Assembly: GCA_023392125.1 (NCBI GenBank)
Contig: JAEVZS010000008.1
Span: 1-64,000, forward strand
DNA: 64,000 nucleotides
Direction: 5' to 3'
Origin: Bacteroidota bacterium
Lineage (GTDB): Bacteria; Bacteroidota; Bacteroidia; Cytophagales; Cytophagaceae
The position numbers were made by a program, and so were the translations under genes. This document shows, one piece after another, positions 52,784 through 62,420 of the stretch. A model generated the notes under the pieces. That model made no database searches and was not told the origin of the DNA. It saw nothing but the letters and a program-made list of their open reading frames with translations. The first letter of the stretch is position 1; each line of letters starts with the position of its first letter.

Positions 52784-54598
52784 CTATACCAGATTGGTCT
52801 GCCGGACAGTCAGCAAGGGATTGTCGAGTGTGCTTCCCATATTGGTAGGCATTACATCTGTTTTATCCTCATAGCCGTCATGTATCCGGTAACGATTGAG
52901 GTACAACCGGTCAAATTCCGGTGTATATAAATTATAGCGTTCAAATTTTCCGCTCATTTCCGGATGTTCTGACTGGTATTCCTCAATCACTTCATTGACC
53001 AGTGTCCAGAACTCTTTTTCATCCAGTCCGGCATATGTATGAAGAATATCACTCAGGTACCGGAAAAACGCGTCGAATACTCCGATGAGAATGAATAGCG
53101 GAACAGGTTTGTCGGCCCCCGGATCAGGTCTGTTCATCAGGTCAGTTACTTCTTTGGGCAGCTGCTGCATAACCTTTGGAGTAGCAAGCACTTCATCCAC
53201 AAAGTCCTTGATGATGATGCGGGTCGGAAGACCGTCTTTCAGCACCAGCATGATATTTTCACCATGCGGGGTGACATAGACCGAATGCTGATAATCAAGA
53301 TGGAGCAGTGGTTTCAGATAGGCTCTGAAATACGTGCTCAGCCACTGCTGGACGGAAATATCAGCCTGTCGGGCCAGCCCGGCTACCAGACAGTTGTTTT
53401 CATTGTCAACATAAAGCAGGGCAGCCATGGTCATAAGCTTTTCGCCCTCCTTCAGATATTTTACCGCACTTTCTCTCCAGAGCGCGCCCAGCATTTCATT
53501 GTATTGATAGGGGGCATCCGTTATAGCATTATAGTGCGGGTGCAGGTAGGTAACAGTAGCAAATTCGCCCAGCATATCCAGACCGGTAGCCTGAAGGTAC
53601 GGATCTTCCTGATAGAGCTTTTTGATCCATTGTGAAATCCGCGGAGCTATATACATATGTTTGGGAATCAGTCCCCGGATATACCCCGTGTTCAGAATGG
53701 AAAGGGCTGTTTTAACATAGTATTTGTCCGGCTGGCGGGTGTTGAGCAGGGTACGGATGCTCTGCTGCACACTGTATACCGGTTCGCTGTACCCGAGAGG
53801 AATGAGCAGATTTTCCGCAATGTCCGGAGCAAACTGTATGGCTAGCTTGGCATTCCATTGCCAGGGATGTACCGGAATATATACATAGTCTTCCTGCTTA
53901 CAGCCTTTTTCAGCAATCTGTTTGTTAAACTCCTGCAGTTGCTCACTATCAATCTCGTCACGGTAAAACTGCTCCCGTGACAGACGGTCGATCGAGTGAA
54001 AGATTGCTCTGCTGGTATGGGCTGCTACCCAGAACAGCCGGTTTTCGGTACCGGTTTCGGGAGCGTAGGTCTGATAATCTCGCTGACTGAAGCCCAGGCG
54101 GCCTTTATTGACAATGATCCAGGGATGGCCGTTCATCAGATGTTCGATGTCCTGATGATCCATTTGTGTTATTTCAGAAGCAGAGGGCCTGCCTTTGGCT
54201 TCTATGTACGCGTCGGCATACAGCGTATGCAGCAGCTCTTCGGTATAGCGGGCCAGTGTAAAGGGACGAATACGGAAAGAATGCTGCATCTCGATAAAAA
54301 AGCGTGGTGTATCGAGGGTCGGATCAGCTTTGCCGTTTTCATAACGGGTAATGCTTGATCTGACTATGTGCCAGTAATCCAGCTGACGATGATAGGCGGA
54401 AAACGTGTAGAAGATGTGCGCATGATCCGTGCTGAGACGCATATGCGTCAGCCCGTCAGCTTCTGTTCCGGTTACTTCCGGGTTAGCGACTTGTTCACGC
54501 ATGAGCTCTGCCAGACTTTTGGCCAGCAGATTGCGATTAACACGTTGCCAGATGGTGGCAGTCAGGAAAGATGGAATATCTGAAATAGATCTGGTCAT
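52784..54598 (-). CDS. NIS siderophore synthetase (IucA/IucC family), copy 1
   Basis: A 604-residue NRPS-independent siderophore synthetase. Family sequences: LMNGHPWIIVNKGRLGFS near 153-170, VHPWQWNAKLA, SIRTLLNTRQPDKYYVKTALSIL (in part), and CLVAGLARQ then the C-terminal FhuF-like part starting HGENIMLVLKDGLPTRIIIKDF (in part). It adenylates a carboxylic acid and joins it to an amine or hydroxylamine. It is most like the synthetase at 60579, suggesting that both act on similar substrates. It lies 18 nt after the N-monooxygenase stop. Confidence 0.93.
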   Translation of the reverse strand: MTRSISDIPSFLTATIWQRVNRNLLAKSLAELMREQVANPEVTGTEADGLTHMRLSTDHAHIFYTFSAYHRQLDYWHIVRSSITRYENGKADPTLDTPRFFIEMQHSFRIRPFTLARYTEELLHTLYADAYIEAKGRPSASEITQMDHQDIEHLMNGHPWIIVNKGRLGFSQRDYQTYAPETGTENRLFWVAAHTSRAIFHSIDRLSREQFYRDEIDSEQLQEFNKQIAEKGCKQEDYVYIPVHPWQWNAKLAIQFAPDIAENLLIPLGYSEPVYSVQQSIRTLLNTRQPDKYYVKTALSILNTGYIRGLIPKHMYIAPRISQWIKKLYQEDPYLQATGLDMLGEFATVTYLHPHYNAITDAPYQYNEMLGALWRESAVKYLKEGEKLMTMAALLYVDNENNCLVAGLARQADISVQQWLSTYFRAYLKPLLHLDYQHSVYVTPHGENIMLVLKDGLPTRIIIKDFVDEVLATPKVMQQLPKEVTDLMNRPDPGADKPVPLFILIGVFDAFFRYLSDILHTYAGLDEKEFWTLVNEVIEEYQSEHPEMSGKFERYNLYTPEFDRLYLNRYRIHDGYEDKTDVMPTNMGSTLDNPLLTVRQTNLV

Positions 54599-54616
54599 AG
54601 CGAATTTCTGTTCGTT

Positions 54617-55945
54617 TTAAATAAGTTCAGGTACTAGTTTGGGCGAAGAGGGTGTTGATGCCTGGCTTACGCCGAAATGCTGGAAAGCAATGCGTTTTTC
54701 TACCTGGTACACTTCTCTTCCGGCAATCTGGTTAATAATGTATGAATTGCGGTAGGCTCCCATACCAAGATCGGAGGATATCAGACTGTGTGAATGGACT
54801 TCGGCATTTTGTACAAAAATAGATTCGTCCTTGTCAATGCTGTAGTTGCGCTTTACTTTGAAAAGACCACCGCTCGCACGTTCGATCCTGTGATTGATTC
54901 CATCCAGAAACGAAGGTTCGTGATACTTATACCCGGTAGCCAGAATCAGATGTTCGCAATGCTCTGTAAAATGAACCCCCTGATCCATTTCACGGAAATA
55001 AAGGGTATATAGCTTGTTGGTTTCCTTTCTGACTTTTTCCAGCTGGCAGCTGGTCTGTACATGTACATTAAGCGGCTTGTTGTCAATGCTCATCTCATAC
55101 ATCATATCATAGATGCTGTTGATAAGATCGTAATTGATACCCTTAAACTGAGATTTTTGCCGTTCAAGCATTTGTTTGCGGACTCCCGGCAGCATCTCGT
55201 GGAAATAATCCACAAAATCCGGTGAAGTGAGCTCCAGCGTAAGTTTGGAATATTCCATAGGAAAAATCCGATCCGGTCTGGTAAACCATTTTAGCTCCGT
55301 GCCGGAGTTTTTGTGCTGGAGCAAATCATAAAACACTTCGCCAGCGCTCTGACCGGAACCTATTACTGCTATGGAAGAGCTTTCCAGTATATCCTGCTTG
55401 CGGTACAGATAATCGGAGGTATGCACAACGTTAGGCATTTGTTCACGATTGATAAATTCCGGAAAGCTGGGCTGTGTGCCTGTGCCGAGTACAAGCTTTT
55501 CGGCATAATATACCTTGGTGTAGGTTGTTTTGAGATTCAGTACCGATACTTCATACAGATTGTCTCTGTATTCAATAGATACTACCTTATGATGAAATCT
55601 GCAGTTGTCAAGCTGTCGGGCTACCCACTGGCAATAGAGATTATATTCTTTGCGCAGTACGAAAAAGTTTTCGCGGATGAAAAACTTATACAAACGGTCT
55701 GATTTTTTCATAAAATTCAGAAAGCTGTACGGGCTGGTAGGGTCAGCCATGGATACACAGTCGCACAGGAAAGGTGTCTGCAGGGTGGTCTGGTCCAGCA
55801 TAAGACCGGGATGCCAGTTAAATTCTTCGTTCTGATCAAAAAACACAGAAGATAAATCACTGACAGGGTGTAGTAAAGCGGCCAGTCCCAGATTGAACGG
55901 ACCAATGCCGATGCCGATGACGGAATATATTTGCTTGGATTTCAT
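54617..55945 (-). CDS. Lysine/ornithine/diamine N-monooxygenase (IucD/PvdA/SidA-like)
   Basis: A 442-residue flavoenzyme. The FAD site is GIGIGPFNLGLAALL (11-25), with LMLDQTTLQTPFLCDCVSM near 60, an NADPH-binding VIGSGQSAGEVFYDLL near 205, and a C-terminal LATGY-type motif (HLILATGYKYHEPSF). It hydroxylates the terminal amine to make the hydroxylamine that becomes a hydroxamate. The start at 55945 puts the FAD site at the N-terminus; 26 more codons upstream are open but overlap the previous gene. It is 2 nt from the NIS-acyltransferase gene. Confidence 0.93.
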   Translation of the reverse strand: MKSKQIYSVIGIGIGPFNLGLAALLHPVSDLSSVFFDQNEEFNWHPGLMLDQTTLQTPFLCDCVSMADPTSPYSFLNFMKKSDRLYKFFIRENFFVLRKEYNLYCQWVARQLDNCRFHHKVVSIEYRDNLYEVSVLNLKTTYTKVYYAEKLVLGTGTQPSFPEFINREQMPNVVHTSDYLYRKQDILESSSIAVIGSGQSAGEVFYDLLQHKNSGTELKWFTRPDRIFPMEYSKLTLELTSPDFVDYFHEMLPGVRKQMLERQKSQFKGINYDLINSIYDMMYEMSIDNKPLNVHVQTSCQLEKVRKETNKLYTLYFREMDQGVHFTEHCEHLILATGYKYHEPSFLDGINHRIERASGGLFKVKRNYSIDKDESIFVQNAEVHSHSLISSDLGMGAYRNSYIINQIAGREVYQVEKRIAFQHFGVSQASTPSSPKLVPELI

Positions 55946-55947
55946 TT

Positions 55948-58401
55948 TTATATAGTTGAAGTGGTTTCTGCTACAGGACTGATTTGAATATTCCTGTTTT
56001 CGGGAAATTTCTCCCAGTACCATTCTCTGTAGCAGAAGTTAAGGTTGGCTTTTTTATGGGGCATCTCTATGACTTTCTCGATCCGGAAGCCTACATGGAT
56101 TTTGTTCATGATAGAAGCCAGTGAATCGGTCGAGCCTTCGCCGACCATTTTGCCCGTCTGTGGCTGTGCGAATACATAATCGACCATGCACTGGGTAGAC
56201 GGAGAGGCATATTTCTTTCTGGGATCTGTAGCCGCGATAAACTGGTGTGTGCCATAATCAGTAGGCAATACCTCGTAATAATCCCCAACCATGTCTTTTA
56301 CAGCCCAGTATACTTCGAAATTGTAGCTGGGTTCTCCGTTAGCTTCTCCTATATAGCTGTGCGCAGCATCTCCCGCGATCATGGTGCGGTAATACACTTC
56401 CAGCTGGCGTATAGGCCAGTCCATTTTCCATATCCTGACAGCATGCGGCCTGTGAAACCATTCATGCAGCATTTCCAGATCACTGTCCAGGTCAATAGGC
56501 CGGATACTGATGGTCACGTCTTCTTTGGGAAAATACCTGCTATAGATTATTTCACCTGCCTTGGGAAAGATCAGCTGATCTGAAAAGAAATGCTTGTGCA
56601 GAAGATTGGGGAAAGAAGTATAAACAACGGATACAGGAGCTGAGCCACCATCGATATTTCTCAGAGCTGTGATCAGATTGCCCTTGAGGCACCAATACCT
56701 TTTTTCGAGCAGATAGGCTGTAAATGACCCGGGAGTGGCTTCGTGCAGCTGTTGAATTTCGGAGTAGAAGACCTCCAGCAGCTTCCGTTCCGAAACAAGG
56801 CCGTTTACACCAAATGCGTTGATCAGGCCCGAAATATTACTGATAATAAGGAAATGAGAAAGCAGATCATGGAAATACTTGTCCGGTGTAAAGGCATCCG
56901 GCTGCTCTGCCAGCCCCGGAATATTTTTACAAAGCTCTTCCTTCATAGTGTCTCTGAAAAGGTAGCTTTGATTATCTCTCAGATAAAGTCTGGCAGGAAA
57001 ATACTGATCGTCAAATCCGATGACAATGTTTTGCTGATGCAGCTCGCAGATAAAGCCATATTTCTCAAACATGGTAATGGTAGCCGGCATAAGCATCTGC
57101 AGGTATTTTCTGAACCATCGTATGGCGGTATCTTCTACCGTACTGTTTGATTTGCCTGCCGCTTTTTCAATAATTGAAACGAGCCGGGCGGGCTGACCTG
57201 CTATTTCCTGCTGGCAGATACTGGCCAGCAGACCGGCATTGGACCAGGCATTATCTCCTTTGAAAGAGTTGTGACGGAAGGATGTGTTAAAGCCGTCAAT
57301 GGTTTTTCCGTTGTGGCTGACGGAGATATATCCCGGATCATTCATAAAGACAATTTCCGGATGCAGTGTACGGAGTTGTTGTCCCACAGGACCATTCAGC
57401 AAAAGACTGAAATTATATCCCCGTTGCAGCTCATTCAGATAGTTGATACGTTCAGCGCTGGTGATTCTGACATGGAGAGAAAGCTTGATCATCCAGTCAC
57501 TTTCTGCATGGTAGACTGTGCGTACCGAGGAAGTCGGAGTGAACTCCGGCCCCAGAGGTCCCAGGTACATGAGCAGGTTGCCGAGCTGCATATCGCTGAC
57601 TTCCGGCTGTGTAAGCAGGTATCTGGCTTCCCACGGATGAACCGGTACCGGTTTCCACTCAGGGTGTTTCCGGAGTAATTCGAGGGCGGGATGTTCCGGT
57701 GGTAAGCCATCTTCAAGCTCTTCCCGCAGAATAGCCGAAAATGCTTTGCTTTCAGTACTGGCTTCCTGCACGCAGGAAGTGTGCACAAGAAAATAATGGA
57801 GCTGAAACCGTCCATTGGTTTCCGGGGAATACAAAGCAAGCTCTTCCTCTGAAAAGCCTTCACGGCTTTTGGTAAGCGGATGAAAGCTGTGGCCTGTTAC
57901 CAGGTTCTGCTCTGCTTCTATAAACGTCTGGAAGGGGGCATTGACAGCTGTCTTGTGTCCGGCAAAATGCTCCATATAAAAGGACATATTGTCTATGCTG
58001 CGCTGCAGGCGGCTGAGGCAGTCTTCGGAGTCTGTATCCGGATAGCGATTCTTTAGCTCTTTGCTTATCAGCTCGGTAAACCGGAACAATGTTATTGCGC
58101 TTGTTTCATCCGTGTTTGTGTTCCTCCCGATGATCGGGAAATGGTAGGTATGCTGGAGCGTCTCGGAGCGATAGTGTACCGGAGCATATACTTCGGTCTG
58201 CGATGCAGGAAAATCAAATTTCAGGTGCAGCCGGTGACCTGATTCCCGGAAACAGGTGGCCAGAGCCGGATCATACTTTGGTACTCCTTCATAAAAATTG
58301 CAGTTTTTTAATTCACGGCAACAATTATTGAGCAATATGGTATAGTGAATCTCTTCGGCGGTTGTTTTATAATCAGACGGTATGCTCATAGCTTTTTCCA
58401 T
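55948..58401 (-). CDS. Bifunctional NIS synthetase / IucB-like acyltransferase
   Basis: An 817-residue fusion. Residues ~60-600 form an IucA/IucC-type synthetase with VTGHSFHPLTKSREGFS near 172, VPVHPWEARYLL near 255, TSSVRTVYHAESDWMIKLSL (in part) and ELHQQNIVIGFDD. Residues ~620-815 form a GNAT/IucB-like domain with ISIRPIDLDSDLEMLHEWFH then FEVYWAVKDMVGDYYE and HQFIAATD. The latter would acylate the hydroxylamine with acetyl- or succinyl-CoA; the former would condense the product. Fusions of these two activities are known in some bisucaberin-type pathways. Its 5' end overlaps the decarboxylase by 29 nt; ATG 58389 is an alternative start. Confidence 0.9.
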   Translation of the reverse strand: MEKAMSIPSDYKTTAEEIHYTILLNNCCRELKNCNFYEGVPKYDPALATCFRESGHRLHLKFDFPASQTEVYAPVHYRSETLQHTYHFPIIGRNTNTDETSAITLFRFTELISKELKNRYPDTDSEDCLSRLQRSIDNMSFYMEHFAGHKTAVNAPFQTFIEAEQNLVTGHSFHPLTKSREGFSEEELALYSPETNGRFQLHYFLVHTSCVQEASTESKAFSAILREELEDGLPPEHPALELLRKHPEWKPVPVHPWEARYLLTQPEVSDMQLGNLLMYLGPLGPEFTPTSSVRTVYHAESDWMIKLSLHVRITSAERINYLNELQRGYNFSLLLNGPVGQQLRTLHPEIVFMNDPGYISVSHNGKTIDGFNTSFRHNSFKGDNAWSNAGLLASICQQEIAGQPARLVSIIEKAAGKSNSTVEDTAIRWFRKYLQMLMPATITMFEKYGFICELHQQNIVIGFDDQYFPARLYLRDNQSYLFRDTMKEELCKNIPGLAEQPDAFTPDKYFHDLLSHFLIISNISGLINAFGVNGLVSERKLLEVFYSEIQQLHEATPGSFTAYLLEKRYWCLKGNLITALRNIDGGSAPVSVVYTSFPNLLHKHFFSDQLIFPKAGEIIYSRYFPKEDVTISIRPIDLDSDLEMLHEWFHRPHAVRIWKMDWPIRQLEVYYRTMIAGDAAHSYIGEANGEPSYNFEVYWAVKDMVGDYYEVLPTDYGTHQFIAATDPRKKYASPSTQCMVDYVFAQPQTGKMVGEGSTDSLASIMNKIHVGFRIEKVIEMPHKKANLNFCYREWYWEKFPENRNIQISPVAETTSTI

Positions 58402-59890
58402 GGGATTTGATTTTTTGCAGAATATTCCGGATGTTGTGTTCGGTAGTCAGAGGGTTGATAATGGTAAACTTGAGATAAAATTCACCTTTGACTCTGGTAC
58501 TTGCTACCAGCACCTCTCCGCTAAAGAATAATGTCTTCTTGATATACTGATTGAGTGCGCATATATCTGTTGGCTTATTGCCGGTCGGGAGACAGCGAAA
58601 TACCAGCGTGCCTAGGTCAGAATCATTCAGTAGTTCAAAAGCCTTGTCACTTCGGATAAGCCGGGCCGCAGTACGGGTAGTTTCGATCATGGTATCCGTA
58701 TACTCTCCAAGCTTCTGTCTGCCGGTCAGACGCAGGGTAAACCAGAGCTTAAGCGCGTCGAAACGGCGTGTACTCTGAGTGACGGATTTGTTGATCTGGG
58801 CAGGAAGCTCTTCGTAGTCCTGTTCACTCGGATTCAGATAGTCCGCATGGTGCTTGATAATCAGCAGGTCCTGATGATTTTTAACCAGAAAGGCGCTGCT
58901 GCTGATCGGCTGAAAAAAGGACTTGTGGTAATCAACTGTTATGGAATCTGCCTGTTCTATTCCGCGAAGCAGGTAGCCGTATTTGTCTGAAAGCAGCAAC
59001 CCACAGCCATAGGCGGCATCGACGTGCATCCATATGGAATATTTAGCGGCTATCTGCGCGATCGCATTCAGCGGATCAAGATTGCCAAAGTCTGTCGTGC
59101 CGGCAGTAGCAACAACAGCGATAGGCAGATTGCCCTCCTGAAGCTCACGTATAATTGCATCTTCCAGGCATTCGGAGTCCATGCGAAATTCATGATCGGT
59201 CTTTACTTTTACGATGGCCTGTTCGCCCAGGCCCAGCATGGCAGCGTTTTTCTGATTGCTGAAATGCGACTGGTCGGATACAAAAATCCTGAATCCGGAT
59301 GCTTCCGGAGGGTTGCCCAGCGTCTTGACAGAGTGCTTCAGGTGCCTGAGCGCATAGTGATCCCTGGCCAGCAACAACCCCATAAGATTGCTTTGTGAGC
59401 CTCCGGCAGTGAATATGCCGTCGCAGTTGCCATCATAGCCTATCTGCTGACCTGTCCATTCGAGCACTTTGCGTTCGATAAATGTACCACCCGCACTCTG
59501 ATCGTAGGTGTCCTGAGAGGAATTGATGGCGCTGACCAGTATCTCGGCTGCGAGTGCGGGAATAAGCACGGGGCAGTTCAGATGCGCTATATATTCAGGC
59601 AGATGAAATGCTGTAGCGTGATCCACATACAATCGTTGCACTTCATCAAAAACCTGATCGTAATTTTCCAGTGGTGCATTGAGATCGATTCTGTCAAACT
59701 GTTTTTTCAGCACAGCAGGCTTTATGCCGCTGAAAGGTTTTCGGGTATTTTGTAAAAAAGAACCGACACAGTCCAGTGCTTTTTGAATGGCTTGCCGGTA
59801 CTCCGTGGCAGTGCCCTCATAAAAAATATGGGCAAATCGATCCTTGTCAGGAAACACTTCCTGCTCCATTTCCAGTGCTTGACTTTTCAT
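58373..59890 (-). CDS. PLP-dependent group II decarboxylase (lysine/diaminobutyrate type)
   Basis: A 505-residue enzyme of the glutamate/DABA/aromatic decarboxylase fold. Seen: FTAGGSQSNLMGLL near 160, HVDAAYGCGLLLS near 280 with the PLP-binding Asp, and DYHKSFFQPISSSAFL near 320 with the Schiff-base lysine K323. In NIS loci the homologues make cadaverine (from lysine) or diaminopropane (from diaminobutyrate). No diaminobutyrate aminotransferase gene is present in the window, so lysine to cadaverine is more likely. Overlap with the next gene by 29 nt shows tight coupling. Confidence 0.9.
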   Translation of the reverse strand: MKSQALEMEQEVFPDKDRFAHIFYEGTATEYRQAIQKALDCVGSFLQNTRKPFSGIKPAVLKKQFDRIDLNAPLENYDQVFDEVQRLYVDHATAFHLPEYIAHLNCPVLIPALAAEILVSAINSSQDTYDQSAGGTFIERKVLEWTGQQIGYDGNCDGIFTAGGSQSNLMGLLLARDHYALRHLKHSVKTLGNPPEASGFRIFVSDQSHFSNQKNAAMLGLGEQAIVKVKTDHEFRMDSECLEDAIIRELQEGNLPIAVVATAGTTDFGNLDPLNAIAQIAAKYSIWMHVDAAYGCGLLLSDKYGYLLRGIEQADSITVDYHKSFFQPISSSAFLVKNHQDLLIIKHHADYLNPSEQDYEELPAQINKSVTQSTRRFDALKLWFTLRLTGRQKLGEYTDTMIETTRTAARLIRSDKAFELLNDSDLGTLVFRCLPTGNKPTDICALNQYIKKTLFFSGEVLVASTRVKGEFYLKFTIINPLTTEHNIRNILQKIKSHGKSYEHTV

Positions 59891-59932
59891 GGGGATATAT
59901 TATTATTAAAAGGTTAATGGATTGATACTATG

Positions 59933-60559
59933 TTATTCAAAAATGATGGTCTTCTCTTGTACCGGAGTTCTTCTTTTGGGAATAGTGTCCGGGTCAATGG
60001 TACAGTAGCCCATATAGAAAATTCCCAGTGATGTTTCGTTTTCCTTCAGACCAAATTGTTTCAGATAGTCAATGGCACCGTCTGCAGTACTCCAATAACC
60101 ACCCATTCCGTATGAGGTGCAGGAAAGCGCAAGGTTTTGCACCGCGCAGGATACTGCTGCTATTTCCTCCCATTCGGGAATAGCAACTCCTGTGCTTCTG
60201 CTCATGATAATGCCGATCAGACAAGAGGCCTGGCAGGGATAATTGACCAGGTACTGGTATTTTTCCTCAAAGTCTTTGGGCGATAGTCTGCTTTTATAAT
60301 ACGCTGTATAGTAGTCAGCGAGATATTTCCCAAACTCTTTCAGATACCTGCCTCTGAAAACCATGAATCTCCATGGCTCAGTCATTTTATGCGTCGGAGC
60401 CCAGGAAGCATTGGTGAGTATCTCAAAGAGTACCTCATCAGAAACCGGGCGCCCGTCAAACTCGTCGGCGTATATGCTTCGACGCTCCCGGATCAGCGCT
60501 GATACTGCTTCCGGATTTTCGGTTATACTTGTATAGTCAGAAGATATGTTTGTAGTCAT
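59933..60559 (-). CDS. Nitroreductase-family protein in siderophore operon
   Basis: A 208-residue FMN-dependent nitroreductase-fold protein. IRERRSIYADEF near 23-34 is the FMN phosphate-binding start; ILTNASWAPTHKMTEPWRF near 47-65 and SCTSYGMGGYWSTADGAI near 150 are typical of the family (in part). It could reduce flavin, a nitro/nitroso intermediate or ferric siderophore; the substrate is unknown. It lies 19 nt after the upstream NIS gene and 42 nt before the decarboxylase, clearly part of the operon. This is not a standard NIS-cluster enzyme. Confidence 0.87.
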   Translation of the reverse strand: MTTNISSDYTSITENPEAVSALIRERRSIYADEFDGRPVSDEVLFEILTNASWAPTHKMTEPWRFMVFRGRYLKEFGKYLADYYTAYYKSRLSPKDFEEKYQYLVNYPCQASCLIGIIMSRSTGVAIPEWEEIAAVSCAVQNLALSCTSYGMGGYWSTADGAIDYLKQFGLKENETSLGIFYMGYCTIDPDTIPKRRTPVQEKTIIFE

Positions 60560-60578
60560 GGCGGTAAAGTATCAGAGA

Positions 60579-62420
60579 TTATATGGTTTGATAATCCTGT
60601 ACCTCCTGCGATGCCCGAAGCTTCTTGAGCGAAGCAGCCAATGGGTTTTGCAGGGTACCGACATACTGCAATCCGGTGAGAGCGTCCGCGTCTCCGGTAT
60701 TGACCATTTGCTTGTGATTGCGCAGCTGGAGACGGTTGAGACAAGACCTCTTAAATTCGCCGGCAAAGAGGTCAAACTGCTTGTATTTTTCTTTATACTG
60801 AGGATGCTCTTCCTGATAGCTGAGAATATTTTCAGCAACCAGTTGCCAGAAAACATGATCAGGCATAGAGCAATGACCGGTCAGAATCTGTGTCAGAAAG
60901 CGAAAGTAGCCGTCCATGATGTCTACCAGTATATTAAGCACACGAATATCATCAGGCACATCCGAGCAGACTCTGCGTGCTTTTTCAGGCATATCAATTC
61001 CCGAATTGAATACGCAGATCTCTTCGGTGATGTCTTTCATGATGATCTTTACCGGAAGGTGCTTTTCAAGCACCAGCAAAACATTTTCACCATGTGGCAT
61101 AAAGGTAAGATCATGTGCATAGAAGCAATGAAGCAACGGGCTTAAGTAGCAGCTGAGATACTGTCTGAGCCAGTTCTCAGTCGACTGACCGGAGGCTTTG
61201 ATCAGATGTTTCAGTAATGCTTCACCTTCTTTATCAATATGCAGCAGTGCCGCCATTGTCATTAGTTGTTGGCCCGGAGAAGTAACGAGTATGGGAGACT
61301 CACGCCACAGTGCCGCCAGCATCTTATTTTGAGGGAATACGCTGCCAAATTCTTCATAGTAAGAATGTCTGTATCCCACGGTTGCTACTTCACAGATCAT
61401 TGTAAAGCCGTTTTTCCGGATGTAGGGATCATTTTCCAGTGTTTCCTTTATCCATGCGGTTATAGGCGGAGTGCTGCTCATAAAATAAGGACTCATACCC
61501 CGTACAAATCCCATGTTGAGAATGGACAGGGAAGTTTTGACATAAAATTTTTCCGGATGCGACTGGTTGAATAGTGTCCGAAGTGATTGCTGCACGGAGT
61601 ACCGGTCCGGAGTTGTATCCAGCAGCACAAGCAGATTTCGGGCAATGTCACTGGCAAAGAGCTGGGCAACTTTATTATGCCACTGCCAGGGATGTACCGG
61701 CATATAGACATAATCCGCAGGGTCAAGTCCCTTTTGCTTCAGCGCTGAATCAAAGTGACTGATCATCTGATCGCCGATTTCCTTCCGGAGCAGTGTTTCA
61801 TATGACAAGGATTCTATGGCATTGTATGCCGCCCTGCTTTTATGACCTGCTATCCAGACAAGATGAATGGTCTGATCCGCTTCCGGAGCAAATTGGAGAT
61901 AATCACCGGCATCGAATCCGATACGGCCATTGTTGGCAATAAAGGACGGATGGCCGGTCGTCATGGTATGCTCAATCGTCTGAAAATCTTTATGAACCAG
62001 CTCCTGTGATGTCAGACTTTTCTTGTCCAGCATATACGCAAAGCTATATAGTGTGCATAGTATTTCTTCCAGGTAGTCGGGCAGCGATTCTCGTCTTATG
62101 CCCAGGCTGGTTTTAAATTCCAGAACAAACTGTACGGCATCAGGTTGTACCTGCTGCTTGTCTTCCAGTTTGATGAGCGAATGGTCGCGCAGATACCAGT
62201 GATTCAGCGACAGCTTTTGGACCTGAAAGCGGTATTCGGTGTTCGGCTTATCCGGTACATGCAGCGTATATAGCTGCCAGGGCTCTCCGGGTTCGGTCAG
62301 TTTTGGTTCTATTACCGACTCATGTGCCAGCTCGCTGATCATTTTGCAGATCAGAAGCAGATTGGCTTTGGACCAGGTATCTGGTTTCAGATGAATCGGT
62401 GAGGTTACAGAGCTATTCAT
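60579..62420 (-). CDS. NIS siderophore synthetase (IucA/IucC family), copy 2
   Basis: A 613-residue synthetase and first gene of the minus-strand operon. Key sequences: TTGHPSFIANNGRIGFD, MPVHPWQWHNKVAQLF, SVQQSLRTLFNQ and PHGENVLLVLEKHLPVKIIMKD. These parallel the synthetase at 52784 closely, so the two are paralogues. The start at 62420 is chosen; 26 further codons to 62498 are open but have no conserved look. It probably performs one of several condensation steps. Confidence 0.92.
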   Translation of the reverse strand: MNSSVTSPIHLKPDTWSKANLLLICKMISELAHESVIEPKLTEPGEPWQLYTLHVPDKPNTEYRFQVQKLSLNHWYLRDHSLIKLEDKQQVQPDAVQFVLEFKTSLGIRRESLPDYLEEILCTLYSFAYMLDKKSLTSQELVHKDFQTIEHTMTTGHPSFIANNGRIGFDAGDYLQFAPEADQTIHLVWIAGHKSRAAYNAIESLSYETLLRKEIGDQMISHFDSALKQKGLDPADYVYMPVHPWQWHNKVAQLFASDIARNLLVLLDTTPDRYSVQQSLRTLFNQSHPEKFYVKTSLSILNMGFVRGMSPYFMSSTPPITAWIKETLENDPYIRKNGFTMICEVATVGYRHSYYEEFGSVFPQNKMLAALWRESPILVTSPGQQLMTMAALLHIDKEGEALLKHLIKASGQSTENWLRQYLSCYLSPLLHCFYAHDLTFMPHGENVLLVLEKHLPVKIIMKDITEEICVFNSGIDMPEKARRVCSDVPDDIRVLNILVDIMDGYFRFLTQILTGHCSMPDHVFWQLVAENILSYQEEHPQYKEKYKQFDLFAGEFKRSCLNRLQLRNHKQMVNTGDADALTGLQYVGTLQNPLAASLKKLRASQEVQDYQTI

